Assembly: GCA_964650965.1 (NCBI GenBank)
Contig: CAZYYO010000100.1
Coordinates: 1-7,073, forward strand
Source of the DNA: CAZYYO01 sp964650965
Lineage (GTDB): Bacteria > Bacillota > Clostridia > Lachnospirales > Lachnospiraceae
DNA: 7,073 nt
Direction: 5' to 3'
The notes below the pieces were generated by a model, which was given only the letters and a program-made list of their open reading frames with translations, was not told where the DNA came from and did not search any database. Of the stretch, positions 1 through 5,533 are shown piece after piece; position 1 is the first letter of the stretch, and the number at the start of each line of letters is the position of its first letter. The translations under genes and the position numbers were made by a program.

Positions 1-366
1 TTTGAAGCCTGCTCCGCTCTTCCTAATTTTGCGTTAAGGTCGAAAACCACATATATTGGCAGCAGTGCCTTCGCAGGTACGAAGGCAGGAGATGGAACAG
101 ATGCTAATCCAGGATTTATTCTGGATGCAACCACTATGACCGACCCGGCTGGCTGTACCCTTGGTACGAAGATTTTTGGGGATGAAATTCCACAGGATGC
201 TACCATTACGACCAATGTAAGCTATACCAAGCTGTTTTTGAAGACCTGGGGTGCACAGCTGCAGCAGGAATATGAGTTAACAGAACCGGAATTATTGGCA
301 CTGTTTCCACAGGCAACATCCGATATGTTAAGAGAAATCGAAGCAGAGCAGGTAAATGTAGAATAA
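1..366 (+). CDS. C-terminal part of an unrecognised protein (5' end outside window)
   Basis: The reading frame is open from base 1 to the TAA at 364-366, giving the last 121 residues of a longer protein. An internal ATG at 136 is not needed as a start, because the frame continues upstream without a stop and the upstream residues look protein-like (for example TYIGSSAFAG and GDGTDANPGF). The first ~80 residues are rich in Gly, Ala, Thr, Ser and Asp, resembling a beta-rich extracellular or beta-helix-type domain. The last ~40 are acidic and probably helical (ELTEPELLALFP, then MLREIEAEQ). No membrane anchor, LPXTG motif or catalytic motif is visible in this part. It ends 25 bases before the MoxR gene with no terminator between, so co-transcription is likely. 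I do not recognise the family; a surface or polysaccharide-related protein is only a guess. Confidence 0.75.
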   Translation, partial: FEACSALPNFALRSKTTYIGSSAFAGTKAGDGTDANPGFILDATTMTDPAGCTLGTKIFGDEIPQDATITTNVSYTKLFLKTWGAQLQQEYELTEPELLALFPQATSDMLREIEAEQVNVE

Positions 367-391
367 AAACATACACGCAGGAGGAAGCGAC

Positions 392-1330
392 ATGATCGTA
401 GAGAAGTCAGAACAAATTATTGCTGAGGTTTCCAAAGCCTTAGTTGGCAAGCAGGAGGTAATAGAGAAAGCCCTGATGGCTATTTATGCAGGAGGTCATA
501 TTCTTTTGGAGGATTATTCAGGGGTTGGTAAGACAACTCTGGCACTTGGCTTCTCCAGAGCCTTGGGACTGGATTACAAGAGAATCCAGTTTACTTCAGA
601 TACCATGCCTTCAGATATTACCGGATTTTCTGTATATAACCGTGAGACAGGTAAGCTGGATTATAAGCCAGGAGCGGTAGACTGTCAGCTGTTTTTGGGA
701 GATGAAATTAACCGTACCTCTCCGAAGACCCAGGCAGCCTTACTGGAGGTTATGGAGGAAGGCGGCGTTACCGTGGATGGTGTCACCTATCAGCTGAAGA
801 AGCCCTTTATCTGCATGGCTACCCAGAACCCGGTGGGCTCCGTTGGAACACAGCCACTGCCGGATTCTCAGCTGGATCGTTTTATGGTTCGCCTGAGCAT
901 TGGTTATCCCAGTGCTCAGGAGCAGGTTGCTATCATTAAGCAGAGACAGCATCATAATCCCCTGGAGGATGTGAAGCCGGTAGTTAGTGGCGAAGACATT
1001 ATCGAAGTGCAGAATTACCTGTCTACCATTCATGTTTCTGATGAAATATATCATTATATTACCAGTCTTTGTGAAGCTACCAGAAGCAATTCCTTTGTAG
1101 AGCTGGGAATCAGTCCTCGAGGTGTTATTGCATTAAGTCAGATGGTGAAAGCACATGCGGTAATTCGGGAAAGAAACTTTGTCAATCCAGAGGATGTACA
1201 GGCCGTATATAAGGATGTATGTGCTCACCGAATGATTTTAAAGCCCCAGGCTAAAATTGAAGGGAAAACGGCAGATGGTATTCTTCAGGAAATCATGGAT
1301 ACGATTGCGCCACCAAGTATGGGAATTTAA
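392..1330 (+). CDS. MoxR-family AAA+ ATPase
   Basis: A 312-residue cytoplasmic AAA+ ATPase, the usual MoxR length. The motifs appear in order: a P-loop at residues 41-49 (DYSGVGKTT, Lys47), Walker B at about 99-105 (LFLGDE, Asp104/Glu105) followed by the family signature INRTSPKTQAALLEVMEE, sensor 1 in ATQNP (Asn146), an arginine-finger candidate in LDRF (Arg163), and sensor 2 in SPRG (Arg243). The C-terminal ~100 residues form the AAA lid. MoxR proteins are believed to work as ATP-driven chaperones or remodellers on partners that carry von Willebrand A-like domains. The DUF58 protein encoded directly downstream is the expected partner. AGGAGG at 379-384, seven bases before the ATG, fixes the start. 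The P-loop has Ser43 where Pro is more common; all catalytic residues are present. Identification is firm, but the client and cellular role are inferred. Confidence 0.96.
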   Translation: MIVEKSEQIIAEVSKALVGKQEVIEKALMAIYAGGHILLEDYSGVGKTTLALGFSRALGLDYKRIQFTSDTMPSDITGFSVYNRETGKLDYKPGAVDCQLFLGDEINRTSPKTQAALLEVMEEGGVTVDGVTYQLKKPFICMATQNPVGSVGTQPLPDSQLDRFMVRLSIGYPSAQEQVAIIKQRQHHNPLEDVKPVVSGEDIIEVQNYLSTIHVSDEIYHYITSLCEATRSNSFVELGISPRGVIALSQMVKAHAVIRERNFVNPEDVQAVYKDVCAHRMILKPQAKIEGKTADGILQEIMDTIAPPSMGI

Positions 1331-1331
1331 T

Positions 1332-2504
1332 ATGAAAAAATACACAATATGCTATTTCATTCTTTTTATAGGAAGTCTACTAGGGTATTTCTTTACGTTA
1401 CATTGGTGTTGGCTGATTTTAGCCGGAGTGCTGGTGTTCTCCCTTGTAATGGCACAGGTGTTTTTACAGCTGGGCTATCGAGGATTAGACATCAGCTATC
1501 AGGTTACCGATACCTGTATTGTCAATCAGCAGATTCCACTGTTCCTTCAGCTTCGGGTAGATGCTAAGGTTCCGCTGGGTAAGGTAGTATTAAGTATCAG
1601 CTATAAGAATTTGGTAACGATGGAAGAGGATAAGCAGCTGATACAGTTAGAACAGGGCAGGGAGAAGGAAAATCGCTATGAGCTTCCCTATGCCGCAAAG
1701 AACTGTGGCAAGATTCATATTACCGTGGATAATGCCCGGTGCTATGATATGCTAGGGCTATTTTATCGCAATATGCCCTTACCGAGAGAAGAGGAGATTG
1801 TAATTTATCCAGTGATTCCTAATATGCTCATTGAGATGAACAGTATGCCGGATACCATTAATGCCGGAACCTATTACGATAATCATAGGAAAGGTCAGGA
1901 TGTTACCGAGGTCTTTGAATTGAGAGATTACAAGGAAGGTGACAGTATCAAAAGTATCCACTGGAAAATGTCGGAGAAGATAGACCGCCTTATTGTACGG
2001 GAATTTGGTCATCCTTCTAATTATCAGACCGTGGTTTATTATGATACAGATTGTTATCCTTACGTGCCCCGAGATGACTTCTATGATATCTGTGATGGCA
2101 TTTTAGGAATGACAGATGGTATCAGCAAGGGCTTGCTGGAGCAATATCATTTTCACCGTGTTCTTACTATGAGCCAGGGGAGCCTTGTGGATGAAGAGGT
2201 CAGCTCCATGACGCAATACATTGAGATGATAAATAATCAGATGAGTCGTCCCATATCCAAGGATGGGATAGAGCATATCCAGGAGTTGCTTTCCATGGAT
2301 GTGTATTCACAGTTTTCCAAAATTATACTGGTAACAGGCTATCTGGATATGTCCCTGGTTCGACAGATTTCTGAGACTACCAATCTAACTGTGGTACTGA
2401 TTACATCCCAGGGACAGCGAAATCAGGAACAGGGTATTAATTACAGTATTATAACCATTCCATTAGAGGATATGGCCGAGAGGGTCCGTGGAATTGAAAT
2501 ATAA
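1332..2504 (+). CDS. DUF58 membrane protein, partner of the MoxR ATPase
   Basis: A 390-residue protein starting MKKYTICYF. I chose the ATG at 1332, one base after the MoxR stop, over the in-frame ATG at 1257. The longer form would overlap 74 bases of MoxR and add a charged, non-conserved 25-residue leader ahead of the membrane segment. Only a weak GGGAA at 1321-1325 precedes 1332, so translation is probably coupled to MoxR. Two hydrophobic segments (about residues 7-21 and 24-45) form an N-terminal membrane hairpin, followed by a beta-rich stretch to about 160. The DUF58 signature is clear: RDYKEGD at 198-204 and SIHWKMSEKIDRLIVREFG at 208-226. A von Willebrand A-like fold follows, with VVYYDTDCY where a metal-site DxSxS would be expected, so that site looks degenerate. 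The family is regularly encoded with MoxR and transglutaminase genes; its biochemical function is unknown. Confidence 0.93.
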   Translation: MKKYTICYFILFIGSLLGYFFTLHWCWLILAGVLVFSLVMAQVFLQLGYRGLDISYQVTDTCIVNQQIPLFLQLRVDAKVPLGKVVLSISYKNLVTMEEDKQLIQLEQGREKENRYELPYAAKNCGKIHITVDNARCYDMLGLFYRNMPLPREEEIVIYPVIPNMLIEMNSMPDTINAGTYYDNHRKGQDVTEVFELRDYKEGDSIKSIHWKMSEKIDRLIVREFGHPSNYQTVVYYDTDCYPYVPRDDFYDICDGILGMTDGISKGLLEQYHFHRVLTMSQGSLVDEEVSSMTQYIEMINNQMSRPISKDGIEHIQELLSMDVYSQFSKIILVTGYLDMSLVRQISETTNLTVVLITSQGQRNQEQGINYSIITIPLEDMAERVRGIEI

Positions 2505-2521
2505 GTCCCAGTGGAGATTTT

Positions 2522-4873
2522 ATGAAACAAGAGAAGACAAAAGAGAAAAAACAGCATATAAAAGAATATATTCTTCAGGATACTGCCAGCCAGAATAAGC
2601 TGTCTCTGCAAAGTATCTTGTGGCTTCTTATGATAGGGTACCTTATTCTATTTGGAGTGATAGGAGTATTTGCCTGCTATATTTCTGATACCACAGGTGT
2701 ATTAATTGTAGCAGCAGTTGGATTTGGCCTTTTCACAGTTAGTTTTTTGCTGCGAGACAAGCCCTGGATGTGGGGTAATGGGTACGGAGCCTATTTGATT
2801 TTTCCTGCAGCGATTCTTGTAAATCCGCTGTCCTGCTATCAGGGACTGATGTATTATATTAACCAGAACATTGGGCTTTGGAATCAGCGTTTTCATCAAC
2901 ATGTCTCTATGTTTGATGTGCAGCAGGTATCATTTTGGAGTCAGATACATTTTATGATTCTCTTAATGATATGGGTGGTAATGCTGGTACATATGAATTT
3001 GATTCGCCGAAGCTTTGTAAGAGCAGCGATACTTGTTGCAACGATGCTGGTGTTTGTCAGTGCCTTTGGACTTTCGGTATCGTTTTGGTGTATTGTGTCC
3101 TTCCTACTGGGATGGCTGGGTATATGGACCCTAAATTCCGCATATAAGCAGCGAATTATTCGAAAGGTTTATTTTTTCCTGGCAGTAGGAAGCTTTGCCT
3201 TTGTAACAGGTTCTCTGGTTAATGGATTCTACAGTCAGTCCCTGGCCGATGCAAAGGAGAAAATGGGAGAGACCATGGAAGATATACGATACGGAACAGA
3301 TACCCTTCCGGAAGGGGACATGACCACCGCCTCTGGATTAATCGGTTCAGATCAGGAAACGCTTCAGCTTACCATGACTCAGGCACAGGAAATGTATCTG
3401 CGATCCTATGTGGGAGGAGATTTTGACGGAACCCAATGGAATCCGATTGATACAGACATCTATTATGACGAATATTCCGGAATGATGGATTGGTTGGAAA
3501 GCATGGATTTTGCCACCAGCTACCAGTACGCCAATTATAAAGCATTAACCGAAGCGACACCTATGGATATTTCCCATGTACAGGTACAAAATGTTGGAGC
3601 GAATCGAAAATATATATATTTGCCCTACACGGTGCAACAGCTGACAGCCAGGGGCACCAGACCCCAATATGATTGGCAGGTGCTGTCTCGTGGATTCTTT
3701 GGATCGGAGAAATATAGCTTCGATGCAGTGGAAAATGAAGTGACAGCTGATGTCCTTGTACAGCAGCAGTTTATTTCGGATGATGATAAGACCGCCAACT
3801 ATCAAGAGGCAGAAAATGTATATCAGGCATTTGTTCATGATAATTATCTGCAGGTATCTGAAGAGGAACAAAGCTATATTTCCGACACTTTCTTTCATAA
3901 TCAAATTTCAGAGAACATGAATGTATCGGAAATTACCCAACAGATTCGTACCATATTGCAAACCACTACGATCTATAGTGACGCTCCATATCCCTATGAC
4001 CAGTCAGAGGATTTCATTCCCTGGTTTATGAATACGGAGAAGCTGGGTAATGCATGCTATTACGCGACAGCAGCAGTGCTGGCATACCGCATGGTAGGAA
4101 TTCTAGCCAGATACGTGGAGGGCTACTTCCTTTCGGCCAATGATGCACTGACCTGGAATAAACAGAATGCCAACCAGCAGGAACATACCTATACCATTAC
4201 CCAGAAGAATGCTCATGCCTGGGCGGAAATCTATATTGATGGTGTAGGCTGGATGCCAGTAGAGGTAGTTCCAGGATATTACTACGCGGATTACACGGTG
4301 CAGCAGGTTTTGGGAACACCCCAGTCCTCTGTTAATATTCAGGACAGTGATACCAACGATCAGCTGAACGGAAGCACCGCAGATTCTCTGGAGGATCAGG
4401 GAAGCAAAGGCAAGACACCGGAGCCGGAAGTGTCAAAGCGAGTATGGTATATCTTGGGAATTCTGGTAATTATTATAGTGATGCTATGGCTATGCCGTGT
4501 TATTATCCTGTGGCAGCGTTTGCTTCGAAGGAAAATGTACATGAGAAAATTACACCAGTCCTCCAGGCAGGATGCCAGCCGTATGCTATACACCAGAGTG
4601 TGCAATCTTCTGGAATTAGCTGGTCAGCCGGTACAGAGGGATTATCCTTATGATAACACCAACCTGTTTGAAGGAACCTATGAGAATATAACGGTCAATG
4701 ACTACCGTAGATTCTGCGACATTATACAGATGACAGTATTCGGTGAAACACCATTGAAGCAATCAGATTACCAGCGACTGCTCTCCTTCACCCAGCACCT
4801 GACAGAAGAAGTCTGGAAGAAACTGCCGGAGAAAAAACGGTTGCTTATGAAATACGGGAAAGCATATTGCTAA
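2522..4873 (+). CDS. Membrane-anchored transglutaminase-like (TgpA-type) protein
   Basis: A 783-residue polytopic membrane protein with the TgpA/YebA layout. A basic cytoplasmic tail (1-28) is followed by about six or seven hydrophobic segments between residues 31 and 233, a large external domain (about 234-640), one C-terminal transmembrane helix (about 641-663) and a basic cytoplasmic tail rich in Arg and Lys. The papain-like transglutaminase core shows the nucleophile Cys512 in GNACYYATAAVLAYR, then LARYVEGY, then His565 in NAHAWAEIY, then GWMPVEVVPG. The third triad position, usually Asp, is Glu581. Such domains cross-link or hydrolyse amide bonds, and the substrate here is unknown. A linker rich in Asp, Ser, Gln and Gly (about 601-635) joins the domain to the last helix. 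GGAG at 2513-2516, five bases before the ATG, supports this start. The gene is the last of the operon, 17 bases after DUF58. No terminator follows it directly. Confidence 0.93.
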   Translation: MKQEKTKEKKQHIKEYILQDTASQNKLSLQSILWLLMIGYLILFGVIGVFACYISDTTGVLIVAAVGFGLFTVSFLLRDKPWMWGNGYGAYLIFPAAILVNPLSCYQGLMYYINQNIGLWNQRFHQHVSMFDVQQVSFWSQIHFMILLMIWVVMLVHMNLIRRSFVRAAILVATMLVFVSAFGLSVSFWCIVSFLLGWLGIWTLNSAYKQRIIRKVYFFLAVGSFAFVTGSLVNGFYSQSLADAKEKMGETMEDIRYGTDTLPEGDMTTASGLIGSDQETLQLTMTQAQEMYLRSYVGGDFDGTQWNPIDTDIYYDEYSGMMDWLESMDFATSYQYANYKALTEATPMDISHVQVQNVGANRKYIYLPYTVQQLTARGTRPQYDWQVLSRGFFGSEKYSFDAVENEVTADVLVQQQFISDDDKTANYQEAENVYQAFVHDNYLQVSEEEQSYISDTFFHNQISENMNVSEITQQIRTILQTTTIYSDAPYPYDQSEDFIPWFMNTEKLGNACYYATAAVLAYRMVGILARYVEGYFLSANDALTWNKQNANQQEHTYTITQKNAHAWAEIYIDGVGWMPVEVVPGYYYADYTVQQVLGTPQSSVNIQDSDTNDQLNGSTADSLEDQGSKGKTPEPEVSKRVWYILGILVIIIVMLWLCRVIILWQRLLRRKMYMRKLHQSSRQDASRMLYTRVCNLLELAGQPVQRDYPYDNTNLFEGTYENITVNDYRRFCDIIQMTVFGETPLKQSDYQRLLSFTQHLTEEVWKKLPEKKRLLMKYGKAYC

Positions 4874-4919
4874 AGGCTATAAATGGGATTGATGTGGTGG
4901 ATGTTTTTTGTGGATTTCA

Positions 4920-5005
4920 GCTGTAACATGCTCACCAGCCCCAGTGGGAATAAGCTTGTTGGGGCCACACGTCCGTTGTCGTCCTGTTTCCACCAAAGCA
5001 AGGCA
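4920..5005. repeat. Intergenic repeat, copy A (86 bases, cut by gap)
   Basis: This begins GCTGTAACATG and ends CCAAAGCAAGGCA at the gap edge. It matches copy B at 5106-5191 over the same 86 bases without indels, at 74 identical positions. Ten of the twelve differences are transitions. An internal hairpin is possible between GCCCCA (4938-4943) and TGGGGC (4960-4965). An outer pairing is possible between 4906-4914 (TTTTGTGGA) and 4989-4997 (TCCACCAAA), 8 of 9 pairs. In the one frame open through both copies most differences change the amino acid, so the repeat is probably not protein-coding. Strand and function are unknown. Confidence 0.85.
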
Positions 5006-5105
5006 NNNNNNNNNNNNNNNNNNNNNNNNNNNNNNNNNNNNNNNNNNNNNNNNNNNNNNNNNNNNNNNNNNNNNNNNNNNNNNNNNNNNNNNNNNNNNNN
5101 NNNNN
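5006..5105. other. Assembly gap (100 Ns)
   Basis: Exactly 100 Ns, the customary placeholder for a scaffold gap of unknown size. Both contig ends lie in copies of the same repeat: the left contig stops at the end of the conserved block and the right contig begins at its first base. The gap therefore most likely hides at least the rest of unit A, and possibly more tandem units that could not be assembled. Confidence 0.97.
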
Positions 5106-5191
5106 GCTGTAACATGTCCGCCGGCCCCAGTGGGAATAAGCTTGTTGGGGTCGCACGTCCATTGTCACACTATTTCCTCCAAAGCAAGGCA
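5106..5191. repeat. Intergenic repeat, copy B (86-base conserved block)
   Basis: Second copy of the block described at 4920-5005, 86% identical and of identical length. Its inner hairpin is longer than in copy A: 5122-5129 (CGGCCCCA) can pair with 5146-5153 (TGGGGTCG), including one G-U pair. It carries TCCTCCAAA (5175-5183), whose perfect 9-base complement TTTGGAGGA occurs at 5226-5234, just where the next unit begins. From its first base to the corresponding base of the third unit (5240) is 134 bases, which suggests the period of the array. Confidence 0.85.
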
Positions 5192-5225
5192 ATATCGCAA
5201 GTATCAGCTGGCAATAGAGACCTGG

Positions 5226-5272
5226 TTTGGAGGATTTCAGCTATAATTTGCTTGGTACCCCCAAGTCACTAA
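5226..5272. repeat. Start of a third, decayed unit of the intergenic repeat
   Basis: GGATTTCAGCT at 5232-5242 is identical to 4912-4922, which leads into copy A. The match then fades (GCTATAATTTG against GCTGTAACATG). The segment includes CTTGG-TACCC-CCAAG (5251-5265), a small hairpin at about the place of the inner hairpin in the full copies. After about 5272 no similarity to the repeat remains. I read it as the degenerate right edge of a tandem array. Confidence 0.55.
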
Positions 5273-5273
5273 G

Positions 5274-5326
5274 CATACGGCAGACCGCCATACGCAGGCT
5301 TTCATACAGCAGGCAACCGTACGTAG
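5274..5326. repeat. Four short degenerate repeats about 15 bases apart (CATACGCAGG-like)
   Basis: CATACGGCAG at 5274, CATACGCAGG at 5289, CATACAGCAGG at 5303 and CGTACGTAG at 5318 start 15, 14 and 15 bases apart. The last copy is weaker, with two transitions against the second. They lie between the decayed repeat unit and the terminator. They could be protein-binding sites, a loop-rich part of a transcript, or chance similarity in a short stretch. Confidence 0.35.
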
Positions 5327-5338
5327 ACGCCACATCCC

Positions 5339-5372
5339 AAAGGGAGCATACAAAAATGTATGCTCCCTTTTT
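5339..5372 (+). terminator. Strong Rho-independent terminator
   Basis: A perfect 14-bp stem is formed by 5339-5352 and 5357-5370 (GGGAGCATACA paired with TGTATGCTCCC, plus three A-T pairs at the base). It has a 4-base AAAA loop and a T-run at 5368-5372. The T-tract marks the + strand as the terminated strand; on the other strand only a three-T run follows the stem. It is the only terminator seen downstream of the transglutaminase gene, so the operon transcript, or a transcript starting within the repeats, should end here. It separates the operon from the GHL6-type gene. Confidence 0.93.
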
Positions 5373-5442
5373 CTATATCTAAATTCGACATTACGCCCCC
5401 AAATTATACTTTAAAAATCAAGAAAGCAAATATGTAATAGTC

Positions 5443-5484
5443 TTGACAAATTTGCGCATATTCAAAACAAGGATTCTGTGCAAA
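5443..5484 (+). promoter_or_regulatory. Possible promoter/operator of the GHL6-type gene
   Basis: A consensus -35 box TTGACA lies at 5443-5448, but no good -10 box lies 16-18 bases later (the sequence there is near AACAAG). The box is directly followed by an imperfect inverted repeat, TTTGCGCA (5451-5458) and TGTGCAAA (5477-5484), with one mismatch and 18 bases between the arms. A good -35, a poor -10 and a symmetric site between them and the gene fit a promoter under activator or repressor control, as is common for carbohydrate genes. This is inference. An alternative -10, TATACT at 5405-5410, has only a weak -35 (TTCGAC at 5384-5389, 15-base spacer). Confidence 0.35.
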
Positions 5485-5522
5485 TATTGAATAAAGAAAA
5501 CCAACAAAAATAGGATGAAAAC

Positions 5523-5528
5523 AGGTGA
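5523..5528 (+). promoter_or_regulatory. Ribosome binding site deciding the GHL6-type start
   Basis: AGGTGA ends five bases before the ATG at 5534. A TGA in the same frame at 5516-5518 rules out any start further upstream except the GTG at 5525, which lies inside the binding site itself. Confidence 0.75.
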
Positions 5529-5533
5529 TTAAG

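Larger units (their letters stand above)
4874..5533. other. 660-base intergenic region with repeats, assembly gap, terminator and promoter region
   Basis: No convincing gene is seen here on either strand. The frames that stay open across 4883-5272 do so only because they read through 100 Ns. The region holds, left to right: a short AT-rich spacer with a T6 run (4904-4909), repeat copy A, the gap, repeat copy B, a decayed third start of the repeat, a cluster of CATACG-like short repeats, a strong terminator, and an AT-rich stretch with promoter-like and inverted-repeat sequences leading to the GHL6-type gene. Its true length is unknown because of the gap. Confidence 0.8.

Noticed and set aside
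740..1054. Minus-strand open frame of 104 codons
   Set aside because: It lies entirely antisense to the conserved Walker B to sensor 1 region of MoxR and the translation has no recognisable domain.
1257..1331. 25-residue N-terminal extension of the DUF58 protein from the ATG at 1257
   Set aside because: It lies inside the conserved C-terminal coding of MoxR, is not hydrophobic, and precedes a natural start at 1332 that directly follows the MoxR stop.
3545..3904. Minus-strand open frame of 119 codons
   Set aside because: It is antisense to the external domain of the transglutaminase protein, with no supporting start signal or recognisable family.
4904..4909. T6 run shortly after the transglutaminase gene as a terminator
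   Set aside because: No stable hairpin directly precedes it in 4874-4903.
5251..5265. Small hairpin CTTGG-TACCC-CCAAG as a terminator
   Set aside because: The stem is only five pairs and no T-run follows it; the strong terminator lies further on at 5339.
4883..5272. Open frames on both strands running through the repeats and the gap, for example + 4883-5272 and - 4932-5192
   Set aside because: They exist only because the Ns are read as open codons. Differences between the two repeat copies mostly change amino acids, and none of the frames has a good ribosome binding site.
4906..5272. CRISPR array
   Set aside because: The conserved block is 86 bases, too long for a CRISPR repeat, the copies differ at 14% of positions, and there is no regular set of spacers or nearby cas gene.
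5515..5532. Five-codon leader frame (ATG at 5515 to TAA at 5530) before the GHL6-type gene
   Set aside because: It overlaps the ribosome binding site of the real gene and encodes no run of a single amino acid or other attenuator signature; probably chance.
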